From Planctomyces sp. (GTDB taxonomy: Bacteria; Planctomycetota; Planctomycetia; Planctomycetales; Planctomycetaceae), in assembly GCA_013822855.1 (NCBI GenBank), contig PNLE01000013.1, positions 1 through 38,403 on the forward strand: 38,403 bases of DNA, in the 5' to 3' direction. The position numbers were made by a program, and so were the translations under genes. This document shows, piece after piece, positions 24,300 to 33,090 of the stretch. The stretch's first letter is position 1. Every line of letters starts with the position of its first letter. The notes under the pieces were generated by a model. That model had not been told where the DNA came from, made no database searches, and saw only the letters and a program-made list of their open reading frames with translations.

Positions 24300-24865
24300 G
24301 ATTTCCGCTATCCCGGCCCGACTCCCAAGCTCCTTCACGAGTTATCGACGAAACCCCCATTTCTGGCTAGGCCGGACAGGCACGACATCGGTACCACGCC
24401 ATCCCGAAGAGACGAGATAGAACTGAGTCAGGGCGACTCAAGTCCGTCTCGTCTTGAAAATTTTCAGTAAAAGTGAATGATCTTTTGGTAATGGCAATCA
24501 GTTCATAGGTTAGTCAATTCGATATCCTTTCAAACTTTTGAGGTTTTTTGCTCCACGCTCGGGGTTTCCTGCGAACTTTCATCGCAGCACCACCCACTCA
24601 GTGTGTGGACGAACGCACATCTGCGCAGAATAAGTTCAAAACAATTCAGAGATTTCTCCCCGACACCCCAAAATCGGCGTCCCGCGAGGCAACTACAGGC
24701 GGGGGAGGTTGATTTGCCGTCAAAAACGACCATCGAATCCTTTGGGGCAGCCGTCAGGTGCACCCAAAAATTGGCCTTGTCCCTGGATTGGTGATTGCCG
24801 ATCCCACTGCTGATTTTCAGCTGGTAACTCGACACCGCTAACTCATGCAGGGGGCGACTGAATCA
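24300..24865. promoter_or_regulatory. AT-richer divergent intergenic region upstream of murC and the ArsR-like gene
   Basis: This 566-base region is visibly richer in A and T around 24450-24560 than the rest of the window. It contains an imperfect hairpin at 24410-24454: AGACGAG (24410-24416) pairs with CTCGTCT (24448-24454), with an inner pair ACTGAGTC/GACTCAAGT. On the minus strand this would lie in the leader of murC. A TTGACT hexamer near 24515 on the minus strand has only a weak -10. An open frame on the minus strand (24530-24835) shows no protein-like features. Confidence 0.4.
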
Positions 24866-25249
24866 ATGAACGAATTCCATCCATCTCCATCGACGCCACC
24901 ATTGGAAACGGGCCTCCACTTCATGGGATTGCGCGATACTCCGCTTCAGCTTTCAAACCTCGACTCACTCTCTGCTGCGGCGGAATGCTTGAAGACAGTG
25001 GCTCACCCCCATCGCCTTCGCATTCTACAAATGCTGCTCCAGGAAGACTTTACCGTCAGCGAACTGGCCGAAGCGTGCGAACTGCCCAGCGCGATGGCCT
25101 CCGAGCATTTGCGTCTCATGCAGCGTTGCGGGCTGCTGAACAGCGAGAAAGTCGGGCGAAAGGTCTATTATCGGGTGGCGGAACCTCATATCAAAGACCT
25201 GCTTCAATGTATTGAGGGCCGTTTCGGCGTTGGTCCCGTCATGATTTAG
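24866..25249 (+). CDS. ArsR-type winged-helix transcriptional regulator
   Basis: This small DNA-binding protein has about 127 residues. The winged-helix core is clear: ECLKTVAHPHRLRILQMLLQEDFTVSELAEACELPSAMASEHLRLMQRCGLLNSEKVGRKVYYRV, with SVSELAEA-type and SAMASEHLRLM helices as the DNA-reading unit and a wing at EKVGRKVYYRV. The ELCVCDL metal-binding motif of ArsR/SmtB is absent; only isolated cysteines occur, so metal sensing is not indicated. I chose the ATG at 24866, with AGGGGG about 11 bases upstream, over ATG 24845. It lies about 104 bases before thyX on the same strand. Whether it controls thyX, murC or itself cannot be told. Confidence 0.85.
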   Translation: MNEFHPSPSTPPLETGLHFMGLRDTPLQLSNLDSLSAAAECLKTVAHPHRLRILQMLLQEDFTVSELAEACELPSAMASEHLRLMQRCGLLNSEKVGRKVYYRVAEPHIKDLLQCIEGRFGVGPVMI

Positions 25250-25353
25250 GGGTGGGTGTTCTTCCAGAGGGCGGCGGGTTTGGCCCGCATGAAATTCCGG
25301 CACTGATTCGACATACTCCCGCATACCCCCAACACGTGCGGAGAGGATGACAG

Positions 25354-26295
25354 ATGACGGACGGCGAGCAGAGACCCGCAGAACCTTCAAGAGCCACCTT
25401 GCTGGAAGAGCTCCGCTGGAAGAAGTTTCCCGTGCTCGATGACGGGTTCGTTTGCCTCGTCGATGTGATGGGCGACGACGCGTCGATCGTCCAGGCCGCC
25501 CGTGTCAGCTACGGCGAGGGGACCAAACGCGTCTCCGATGACCGCACCCTCATCCGCTATCTCATGCGGCACCGGCACTCGACCCCCTTCGAGATGGCCG
25601 AGGTGAAGCTGCTCGTCCGGGTTCCCATGGATTGCTGGCGGCAGTGGATCCGCCACCGGACGGCCAACGTCAACGAATACAGCACGCGCTACTCGGTCGC
25701 GATCGATTCGGCCCAGAGCACACCCATTGGTGAATGGCGGAGCCAGTCGACCTCCAACCGGCAGGGGAGCGCGGGCTTTCTGCCGGACGAAATCGGGGCG
25801 GAACTCACCGCCGCCGAAGAACGTTTCCAGAATGCGGCCCGCGAACTCTACGAATCCCGGCTCGCCCAGGGTGTCGCCCGCGAGCAGGCTCGCAAAGACC
25901 TGCCGCTGTGCACCTACACCGAGGCCTACTGGAAGGTCGATCTCCACAACCTGCTCGGCTTCCTCTCGCTGCGGATGGACAGCCACGCCCAGTACGAGAT
26001 CCGCACGTTCGCCCAGACGATCGGCGAGCAGATCATCCGGCCCCTCTTCCCAGTCGCCTGGGAAGCGTTCCTCGATTACCGCTATGAGGGAACGTTCTTC
26101 AGCCGGTTGGAAACGGGTGTGTTGAAGAGGCTCAACGAACGGGCCGCTGTGAAAAAGCTGACGCCTCCCTACTCGCAGCAGGATTTTCTCGCGGTGCAGG
26201 ATCCCACCTGGGCCGCCCTCACCCGCAGCCGCGAACGGGACGATTGCCTGGCGAAGCTGATTGAGTTGGGCATCGTGCAGCCTTCCGAAATGTAG
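25354..26295 (+). CDS. thyX: FAD-dependent thymidylate synthase
   Basis: ThyX methylates dUMP to dTMP using methylenetetrahydrofolate and FAD/NADPH. The product has about 313 residues. The signature RHR(x7)S motif is complete: RHRTANVNEYSTRY at about 100-113. Other family segments are RVSYGEGTKRVSDDRTLIRYLMRHRHSTPFEMAEVKLLVRVPM near the N-terminus and NLLGFLSLRMDSHAQYEIRTFAQTI, with the conserved Arg region. The ATG at 25354 follows GAGAGG at a good distance. The stop codon TAG lies inside the left arm of a 107-bp inverted repeat. The HD phosphohydrolase gene follows on the same strand. Confidence 0.97.
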   Translation: MTDGEQRPAEPSRATLLEELRWKKFPVLDDGFVCLVDVMGDDASIVQAARVSYGEGTKRVSDDRTLIRYLMRHRHSTPFEMAEVKLLVRVPMDCWRQWIRHRTANVNEYSTRYSVAIDSAQSTPIGEWRSQSTSNRQGSAGFLPDEIGAELTAAEERFQNAARELYESRLAQGVAREQARKDLPLCTYTEAYWKVDLHNLLGFLSLRMDSHAQYEIRTFAQTIGEQIIRPLFPVAWEAFLDYRYEGTFFSRLETGVLKRLNERAAVKKLTPPYSQQDFLAVQDPTWAALTRSRERDDCLAKLIELGIVQPSEM

Positions 26296-26397
26296 GGTGC
26301 ATGCCAATGCACCAATTGACGGCGTCAAGTTGTATATGCGCGTCATTTATATATGCAGACTGAATTGGTGCATTCCGAGGACTTCATTCACCCTACA
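26291..26397. repeat. 107-bp inverted-repeat element overlapping the thyX stop codon
   Basis: TGTAGGGTG (26291-26299) is the exact inverted complement of CACCCTACA (26389-26397). A second nested pair is AATGCACCAATT (26306-26317) with AATTGGTGCATT (26363-26374). The element has no coding capacity and resembles small palindromic MITEs. The left arm supplies the TAG stop of thyX. It fills almost the whole gap before the HD gene. Confidence 0.85.
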
Positions 26398-26443
26398 TAA
26401 TGGCTGAGTATCACACCCCGGAATTTCGAGGTCATCGTTCACG

Positions 26444-27778
26444 ATGCGACATCCTTATCTCGACATTCCCGAGCTGTCCGGTCTGCATGGGAGCGGGCCG
26501 CTGGTGCGGATTCCCATGCAGCAGGATGTCCCCTTCACGCCGAGGGTGCGGGCGCTCGTCGATACGACCGAGTTCCAGCGGTTGGGACATATCTCGCAAC
26601 TCGGTCTGGCGTCACGGGTCTATCCCGGGGCCACACATACCCGCTTCGAGCACTCGCTGGGTGTCTTTCAGAACGCTCTCGAATACCTCTGGCAACTCGG
26701 CCGCGATGAGCGTTTTGCGGCCATCGTCACGCCCCGGCAGGCGGAGATGCTGCTCGCCGCCGCCCTGTTGCATGATCTGGGGCACTGGCCGTTCTGCCAT
26801 CCGATCGAAGACCTCGACCTGCCGGATATCCCCCATCACGAACACTTCGCCGCCCAGTTCCTCTCCCGCGAGCGGGAGATCGGCCAGGTGCTGCTCAGCG
26901 AGTGGCACATTGACCCCGAAGAGGTGCTCGACCTCCTGGTGAAGAAGACCGACGCACCCGCACTCAATCTGTTGCGGTCGATCCTCTCGGGGCCGGTCGA
27001 CATCGACAAGATGGACTATCTCGAACGGGACAGCCTGCACGCGGGCGTGCCGTATGGTCGCAACTTCGACCGCCAGCGGCTGATCCGCTCGCTGGTGGTG
27101 AACGAGGCGGGCGACGGCATGGCGATCTCGTCGAAGGGCCGCACCGCCGCCGAGCTGATGGTCTTCGCGCGGTATGTCATGTTCAGCGAGGTCTACTGGC
27201 ACCACGCGGTGCGCTCGGCGACCTGCATGTTCAGCCGTTCGTTCTTCGAACTGCGGCATCAGCTCGACCTTTCTGCGTTCTTCGAGAAGAGCGAGTGGGA
27301 GGTGACGCAGGAGCTGCGGAACAAGGCCCGCGGCTCCATCGTCGCACCGCTGATGGAAGGGGTCTTTGGCCCTCGACGGGCACTGCACAAGCGCGTGCTC
27401 GAATTCAGCGAGCACCAGTCGCCGGAACTGTACCGGCTGCTGGCGGGCCGCCCCTATGGGGAACTGGTCGGCATCATGGAGCGCTTGACCGAGCGGTTGG
27501 CTGCGATCACCGGCCTGGCCCTCGGCCCGACCGATCTATTGATCGACGCGCCGCCCGTGCATAAGGAAGTCGAGTTCCGGGTGACGATCTGGTCGCCCAA
27601 GACCGGCGTCTACCAGCCGCTGCAGGATGTCTCGCCCGTCGTCGACGCGCTCGCCCGCACGCAGTTCGACGACTTCGTGAAGCGCGTCCGGCTCTTCACC
27701 AAAGCCGAATGGAAGAGCCCTCTTCAGGCTCTCCCCAAAATTGAAGCGGAACTGGCCGCCGCCGCTCGCGGGGAGTGA
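26444..27778 (+). CDS. HD-domain phosphohydrolase, dNTPase/SAMHD1-like
   Basis: The product has about 444 residues and belongs to the HD superfamily of metal-dependent phosphohydrolases. The metal ligands are visible: H70 in THTRFEHSLG, the H110-D111 doublet in LLHDLGHWPF, and D186 in GPVDIDKMDYLERDS. The pattern FQRLGHISQLG...YPGATHTRFEHSLGV followed by DYLERDSLHAGV matches the dGTPase/SAMHD1-type branch, whose characterised members hydrolyse dNTPs to nucleosides and triphosphate. The gene lies directly after thyX, so a role in dNTP balance is an attractive inference. Several members of this branch have unknown substrates. It converges on the orphan histidine kinase with a 14-base gap. Confidence 0.88.
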   Translation: MRHPYLDIPELSGLHGSGPLVRIPMQQDVPFTPRVRALVDTTEFQRLGHISQLGLASRVYPGATHTRFEHSLGVFQNALEYLWQLGRDERFAAIVTPRQAEMLLAAALLHDLGHWPFCHPIEDLDLPDIPHHEHFAAQFLSREREIGQVLLSEWHIDPEEVLDLLVKKTDAPALNLLRSILSGPVDIDKMDYLERDSLHAGVPYGRNFDRQRLIRSLVVNEAGDGMAISSKGRTAAELMVFARYVMFSEVYWHHAVRSATCMFSRSFFELRHQLDLSAFFEKSEWEVTQELRNKARGSIVAPLMEGVFGPRRALHKRVLEFSEHQSPELYRLLAGRPYGELVGIMERLTERLAAITGLALGPTDLLIDAPPVHKEVEFRVTIWSPKTGVYQPLQDVSPVVDALARTQFDDFVKRVRLFTKAEWKSPLQALPKIEAELAAAARGE

Positions 27779-27792
27779 CAGTCGCGACCGCT

Positions 27793-29358
27793 TTACTTGG
27801 CCAGTGTCACTTGAAAGACCGTCCATGGGGCAGCACCGTTCGCCTTTTCCCGCCGCCAGGTGATGTCGCCGCCGTGCGCCACAGCGATTTCGCGGGCGAC
27901 TGTGAGTCCGAGGCCGCAACCTTCGGGACGTGTTGTCACGAAGGGTTGGAACAGCGTTTGGGCCACACCCTCCGGTGGCCCCGCTCCGGTGTCCCAGACT
28001 TCGATTGATATCCGTGTGGCCTTGGCCGACGCTTTGACGATCACTGCCGGGGAAAGTCTTGGGGCGTTCTCCGCATCCGGGCGGCCGATCCCGGAAGCAG
28101 CCGCCTCCAGGGCGTTGACCACCAGATTGGAGAGCATCTGTTCCAGCGCCACGACATCGCCCGAAAGTTCGGTCTCCATCGCTGGTGAGGGTTCCTGCGA
28201 GATGGCCACATGCGCGTGGCGGGCCATTGGCTCAATGAGTTGCAGCACACTTTCGACCAGTCCGTCCAAGCGGATCGATTGCCGTTCTGTGGCGACGTAT
28301 CCGGAGACTGCGGCCTGTTCGCCCAGGCCGCGGGGCTGGCTCAATTTGAGGAACCGGTCGAGATAGAGTTCCATCCGCTGGAGTTGCGCCATGGCGATCC
28401 GGAGCGATTCCTCATCGCGGCCGCCGGTGGTGTCGCGATCGCTGAATTCGAGGGCCATCCGCGCACCGAGGGCCGCGTTGCGGAGTTGGTGCGCGAAGCC
28501 CGCGCCGAGCTGACCCAGTGTCCGCAGTTGTTCGCCATGCCGGATCGATTGGTGGAGTTGGCCCAGTTCCCGCACCATGAGGTTGATCGCGAGGATCAGG
28601 TCGCGCACCTCGTCATCCCGCTCGGGGACGGTGAGCGGAATGAGCTCCCCCTGGGCGATAGCCGTTGTCCGGGTGGCGACTTCCAGGAGGGGATCCGTGA
28701 ATCTCCGGGAGAGCCACGCCACAATCAGCAGACTGACCAGCCCCGCCAGCGCACCGGCCGCGAGCGGGGGAAGTGCAGTGCGTAGCCAAAGTGTTCGCCA
28801 GCTTTCGGAAGGCATGAGAATCACCAGCCGAGAAGCGGGATCGCCGCGCGCCGATTCCGGAAATGGAATGGCTGCCGAGAGCAGCGTCCGCGCACCATCC
28901 TCAACCGACTTGAAACGGACTGGCGGGATCGAATCGGTGATCGTTTTCGATTCGAGAGTCGTGTCGCGCGGCCAAACGTGCTCGACCGCATTGATCATCT
29001 CCGTGGTGAGATCCTCGCTCCGGTACATCGGCACGCGATCTGCGGAACCCAGTTTCTCGTGGAGGAATCTGGCCGAGGTGAGTTCCTCCAATTGCCGGAG
29101 CACATTCGCCGTCAGTGGAAACGACGCTTTGAGCAGGCTTGAGGAAAGCTGCTTGAGGCGGAGGCCCTCGACGGCCCGCGCGTTCCGCACCGCCAGCACG
29201 GCATTTGTGATCGATGCCAGCAGGAAGCCGACCCCCAACACCAAGAGCAGCGGGTGCAGCAATTGCCGTTGGAGTGGTGTGCGCGCCCTCCGGTCACTTG
29301 TGACCTTGTCGCCACCGATGGCAGGCTTCCCCAACGTGAATCGACCATGGTCCGACAT
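27793..29358 (-). CDS. orphan sensor histidine kinase
   Basis: An inner-membrane histidine kinase of about 521 residues. A first membrane helix (LLLVLGVGFLLASITNAVLAV), an ectodomain of about 130 residues, a second helix (LPPLAAGALAGLVSLLIVAWL) and a HAMP linker (RFTDPLLEVATRTTAIAQGEL) precede the catalytic core. The phosphoacceptor His (about 290) lies in GAGFAHQLRNAALG, a NtrB-like H-box rather than the usual HELRTP. The ATPase domain shows LSNLVVNALEAAA, DTGAGPP, LFQPFVTTRPEGCGLGL and AREIAVAHGG. No response regulator is adjacent. The start lies three bases after the stop of the FAD oxidoreductase on the same strand, so the two are probably co-transcribed. Confidence 0.9.
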   Translation of the reverse strand: MSDHGRFTLGKPAIGGDKVTSDRRARTPLQRQLLHPLLLVLGVGFLLASITNAVLAVRNARAVEGLRLKQLSSSLLKASFPLTANVLRQLEELTSARFLHEKLGSADRVPMYRSEDLTTEMINAVEHVWPRDTTLESKTITDSIPPVRFKSVEDGARTLLSAAIPFPESARGDPASRLVILMPSESWRTLWLRTALPPLAAGALAGLVSLLIVAWLSRRFTDPLLEVATRTTAIAQGELIPLTVPERDDEVRDLILAINLMVRELGQLHQSIRHGEQLRTLGQLGAGFAHQLRNAALGARMALEFSDRDTTGGRDEESLRIAMAQLQRMELYLDRFLKLSQPRGLGEQAAVSGYVATERQSIRLDGLVESVLQLIEPMARHAHVAISQEPSPAMETELSGDVVALEQMLSNLVVNALEAAASGIGRPDAENAPRLSPAVIVKASAKATRISIEVWDTGAGPPEGVAQTLFQPFVTTRPEGCGLGLTVAREIAVAHGGDITWRREKANGAAPWTVFQVTLAK

Positions 29359-29361
29359 GAA

Positions 29362-31290
29362 TTAACGACCATCCCGGTGTGCGGCGAAGGCCAGACGCAC
29401 AAACTCGCCCCGCGTGTCTGCCGTGGACAAAACCTCCGCTTCATCCTCCAGCCCGGCTTTTTTCGCCAGTTCGATCCAACGCGCGTGGAGGGGGCCTTCC
29501 AATTTCAAATCCAGGTTCGCGGCATGACCGGGATTGGCTTGGAAGTACTGGCCGAACAGATTCGCGCCTCGTTGGCCCGGTTTGGCGGGCATGGGTTCAA
29601 TGCCGTGAAAGCCCCCCAGCGTGCCCCACCACTGCGTCGCGGCGAAGTCGGCGTGGCTGGGTGGGATGTCGGAGATGTAGATCGTCGCCGATCCGGCGGC
29701 ATGCAACCGGCGCTGCAACTCTGGCGCGTTGACGGCATGGACCGTCGCCGGCGATTCCTTCGGTGCCACCTCATTCACCATTGCAGCCGCCACACCTGCC
29801 GCTTGGCCCAGAGACATCCAGATCGGTTCGAGACGCAGTGCGCAGAAGCCGACATGGGAGCTGGAAACGGCCCCCGGCACGAGCAGGTTGGAGACTTGGT
29901 TGGGCACGATCACGCCGTAGGGAATTTGATAGGGGGGCACGGGGAGATAGAATTCGCCCGTGTGCTTTCCGCCGAAGCGAGGGCCTTCGTGGAACGTGCC
30001 GTGGCAGTTGTTGCCGTAGTCCCCCATCGCGATGGAATCTCGGAACAGCACGGCCCGTGCGTCGCCTGCCGCATGCTCCGAGTCGCGCTGTGTGAACACA
30101 TGGCGGCCCACCATCCGCCGCGCTTCCCGCACATACAACTGCGGCGGGAAATGGTTCGACTCGGCGAATTCATCGCGGCAATAACCCCACTCCAACGCTT
30201 CCCGCTGAAAGATCTCCGGCACGGCCCGATCGGTCTGCAGGAAGTACACGAGTCCCGCTTGATCGCGCAGATGCTCCGCGATGATGACCATTCGCTCGGC
30301 CTCCCTCCCATCGGGCCAGCCCAGGTTCTTGCCGGGGAGCGACAGCCGCACGAACCCGCCGGAGACATCGTTGATGTCGTACTTCCCATTGGGCAGGGTG
30401 GGTGTTTGGGCTTTGAAGAGACAGTCTTTCGGATAGCCGAAGACCCGCTTGATCCGGCCTGTTTCCAGCGCTGCGAGAACGCCCACAAAATCCTCCCGGC
30501 GATAACCTGGCGGCGCGATGGGGGGTGTGCGGTTGGCGGGATCTCGCGTCATGCAGAAGCGGAAGTTGTAGGCCTGCAATTGCGTGTCCGGCTGTTCGGG
30601 GGCCAGCGACTCCCCGTATTCTTCGCGACCTTCCCGACCCCAACGGGAAGGGACGCCGGCAGCCGCCATGAGATCTCCCTCGTAGGTGGCGTCGATCACC
30701 ACGCGGGGCGCGATGTGTCGAAGACTTCCCTTGTCGCCAATGAGCGAGACCCGCGCGATGCGACGCGTCGGCGAGACTTCGCCAGCGAGTGCCGGTGTTT
30801 CCGACATCTGGATGCCAGCCAACGAGTGCTCGTGGAGCAGGGAGATCCCTCCCTGGCCATCACCCGTCCCGGCTTCTTGGAGCATCTTCTCGAAGACGAG
30901 GCGGTTGACGTGTGGCTCGCCGAACGTCCCGTGGAACGAATCCTTCACCTGTGGCGAATCGGGGCCGTACTTCGCTGCGTAGTAGCCTTTAACCCGCTGG
31001 GAAAAGTCCAGAAACGAGCCGGTGAGACTCTCCAGCGAATGGAAGTCGGTGTGCGACAGCCCGCTCGTCACCAGTCCGCCCACTTGGCGCGTCGGCTCGA
31101 CCAGCAGCACCTTCGATCCGGAGTCGGCGGCACTGATGGCCGCCGCGATCCCCGCCGGTGTCGCACCGTAGACCAGCACATCGACCTCGGCAAGGGGAGC
31201 CTTATCAAGAGGCGGTGCTTCGGTGGCGATCGCCTGAGGCGAAGAGCAGTAGAGTGCGAAGGGGAGAAGCCAAAGACCAAGTCGAATCAT
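29362..31290 (-). CDS. secreted FAD-dependent oxidoreductase (FAD_oxidored family)
   Basis: The protein has about 642 residues with a signal peptide (MIRLGLWLLPFALYCSSPQAIA). An FAD-binding Rossmann motif follows: VDVLVYGATPAGIAAAISAADSGSKVLLVEP, with the acidic residue at the strand end, then QVGGLVTSGLSHTD, which is typical of the FAD_oxidored/thiazole-like family. Further family parts are PRVVIDATYEGDLMAAAGVP, REARRMVGRHVFT and NLLVPGAVSSSHVGFCALRLEPIWMSLGQAAGVAAAM. Such proteins are abundant in planctomycetes and Verrucomicrobia and have no settled substrate. I chose the ATG at 31290 because the signal peptide begins there; the frame stays open to 31431. It diverges from the Ntn-hydrolase gene. 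The histidine-kinase gene follows at three bases. Confidence 0.88.
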   Translation of the reverse strand: MIRLGLWLLPFALYCSSPQAIATEAPPLDKAPLAEVDVLVYGATPAGIAAAISAADSGSKVLLVEPTRQVGGLVTSGLSHTDFHSLESLTGSFLDFSQRVKGYYAAKYGPDSPQVKDSFHGTFGEPHVNRLVFEKMLQEAGTGDGQGGISLLHEHSLAGIQMSETPALAGEVSPTRRIARVSLIGDKGSLRHIAPRVVIDATYEGDLMAAAGVPSRWGREGREEYGESLAPEQPDTQLQAYNFRFCMTRDPANRTPPIAPPGYRREDFVGVLAALETGRIKRVFGYPKDCLFKAQTPTLPNGKYDINDVSGGFVRLSLPGKNLGWPDGREAERMVIIAEHLRDQAGLVYFLQTDRAVPEIFQREALEWGYCRDEFAESNHFPPQLYVREARRMVGRHVFTQRDSEHAAGDARAVLFRDSIAMGDYGNNCHGTFHEGPRFGGKHTGEFYLPVPPYQIPYGVIVPNQVSNLLVPGAVSSSHVGFCALRLEPIWMSLGQAAGVAAAMVNEVAPKESPATVHAVNAPELQRRLHAAGSATIYISDIPPSHADFAATQWWGTLGGFHGIEPMPAKPGQRGANLFGQYFQANPGHAANLDLKLEGPLHARWIELAKKAGLEDEAEVLSTADTRGEFVRLAFAAHRDGR

Positions 31291-31566
31291 GGGAGCATTC
31301 CATCCCTTCCAATTGTTGAACATCTCAGTGGAGCATCTCAAGCGATGACTATCTGATCCCTCACGCCGCATCCCTGCAATAGTCCGCATTGGCTCAGCGT
31401 GTTTCGTCTTGATCAACGGTGGATGGACCACGCAGAATCGTGGAGGAGGCGTGGATCCGGAACGCGCCTTGCTGCCAAGATGTTGAAACCGTTGACCTTC
31501 TCCATCGTCGGGCGGCTCCCCCTGCCATGGAAAGAAGTTGATTCTCCACGAAGACAGGGCTGATTG

Positions 31567-33090
31567 ATGAGTTTTCGCCTTTTCGCATGCACCACTTCTC
31601 GCGATTCGTACAGTACCTTCTTCCGAAACATTTCGGGCCGGTTTTCCAGGATTGGCCTGCTGCTTGGTCTGCTGCTGATGTCATCAGCTTTGCTCGATTC
31701 CTCCGCATCGGCCTGCACCACGGCGGTCATCAGCGGCAAGGCCACGCGAGATGGCCGACCGCTCCTCTGGAAAAACCGCGACGCCCCGAATGTCCGAAAC
31801 GAGGTCGTCTTCCTCGAAGATGGCAAGTACAAGGTGCTGGCGGTGGTCAATGCCGGTGCCCGCCAGTCGATCTGGATGGGGATGAACAGCGCGGGCCTCT
31901 GCATCGAGAATTCGGTCACCAACGATCTGGCCTTCCCGAAGGAATCGAAGGGGTTGGGGAATGGCAGTTTCATGCTCAAGGTGCTCCGCGAGTGCGCCAC
32001 GGTGCGGGATGTCGAACAGCTTCTGGTCGAGACCGACAAGATGGGCCGCTCGACAGCCGCCAACTTCGGTGTGATCGATGCCGCGGGGGGCGCGGTCCTC
32101 TTCGAATCGGCCCGCGGCAGCTTCCGGAAGTTCGACGCCAATGATCCTCTGGTGGCCCCGCTCGGCTATGTCGCCCGTTCCAATTTCTCGATCACCGGCA
32201 AGAAGCTCGCCGATCATCCCGCAGCGGATGAACTGGGCAGCATCTATTCGGCCAATCGGTATCTGCGGGCCAACGCACTGCTTGCGGAGCGGATCAAGTC
32301 AGGTACCGCCAAGAAGGCGGATGGCCTCGATGTGCGATATCTCCTGAGGCATGTGGCCCGCGATCTGGCCGAGGCGGATGGGGCACCCTGCACGGGGAGT
32401 GTGAACGGAACTGTGGGAGATCTGCCGCCGTTCATCGAGACGAAGAACACCATCAGTCGGACGACGACCGTCTCCTTCGTCGTGTTCCAGGGAGTCCAAC
32501 AGGGCGAGAACCCGTTGCTGACAACGATGTGGACGGGCCTGGGCGATCCCAAGTTCACGATTGCAGTCCCCTGCTGGGTCGGCATGAAGCAGGTCAGCGA
32601 AGACCTGCGCGGCGAGAAGGAGGGGGGCGCGGTTGGAGTCGCCGCCCGCAAGTTGCGGAACGTCTACTACCGCGAACGATCCCTGACCGAAGCGGGTTCT
32701 TCCGCGACAGCCGCCACTTCACCCGCCGGCAATGAGGAGTCGGAACGGGAAGAAACCGCTGGCAACAATAGCGGCAGCGGGCAGGTGGCCACGGCCGTCA
32801 GCGGGATTGAGACCACCGGACTTCAGGAAGTTTGGAAGGACATCTGGGCCCAGGAAGATGAAGTCATTACGCGCGTGGAAAAACAACTGGCGGTCTGGAG
32901 GAAGAAAGGTGTCGATCCCTCGTCGCAACTCGCGATCCATCTGTCATCCGCCGAGCAAGGTGTCGCCGCTTTGAAGTCGGCGGTGAAAGAGGCCGAAGGT
33001 CTCTTCCCCCCGGCCCAGCCAACTCCGGCCAGCACGACCAGCACCCCCGCCGACACCAAACCCGCACTCTCAGGAGCAGCGAACCAGTAA
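31567..33090 (+). CDS. secreted Ntn-hydrolase, C45/acyl-coenzyme A:6-APA acyltransferase-like
   Basis: The product has about 507 residues. The head SGRFSRIGLLLGLLLMSSALLDSSASA looks like a signal peptide ending in an AXA site directly before Cys50. CTTAVISGKATRDGRPLLWKNRD is the start of an Ntn-hydrolase of the C45/choloylglycine-hydrolase-like group, in which an N-terminal Cys is the nucleophile and the Asp/Arg of KNRD is conserved. Further family segments are IWMGMNSAGLCIENSV, STAANFGVIDAAGGAVLFES and FVVFQGV. The fold ends near 370. A low-complexity linker, a helical stretch and a Pro/Thr/Ala tail follow. It probably cleaves an amide outside the cytoplasm; the substrate is unknown. ATG 31567 was chosen, with AGGG upstream. 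Confidence 0.82.
   Translation: MSFRLFACTTSRDSYSTFFRNISGRFSRIGLLLGLLLMSSALLDSSASACTTAVISGKATRDGRPLLWKNRDAPNVRNEVVFLEDGKYKVLAVVNAGARQSIWMGMNSAGLCIENSVTNDLAFPKESKGLGNGSFMLKVLRECATVRDVEQLLVETDKMGRSTAANFGVIDAAGGAVLFESARGSFRKFDANDPLVAPLGYVARSNFSITGKKLADHPAADELGSIYSANRYLRANALLAERIKSGTAKKADGLDVRYLLRHVARDLAEADGAPCTGSVNGTVGDLPPFIETKNTISRTTTVSFVVFQGVQQGENPLLTTMWTGLGDPKFTIAVPCWVGMKQVSEDLRGEKEGGAVGVAARKLRNVYYRERSLTEAGSSATAATSPAGNEESEREETAGNNSGSGQVATAVSGIETTGLQEVWKDIWAQEDEVITRVEKQLAVWRKKGVDPSSQLAIHLSSAEQGVAALKSAVKEAEGLFPPAQPTPASTTSTPADTKPALSGAANQ

Noticed and set aside
24530-24835. 101-residue open frame on the minus strand
   Set aside because: No ribosome-binding site, domain or plausible composition; it lies in the AT-richer regulatory region.
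29254-31356. 700-residue open frame on the plus strand
   Set aside because: Antisense to the FAD oxidoreductase; the sense strand carries a signal peptide and FAD motif.
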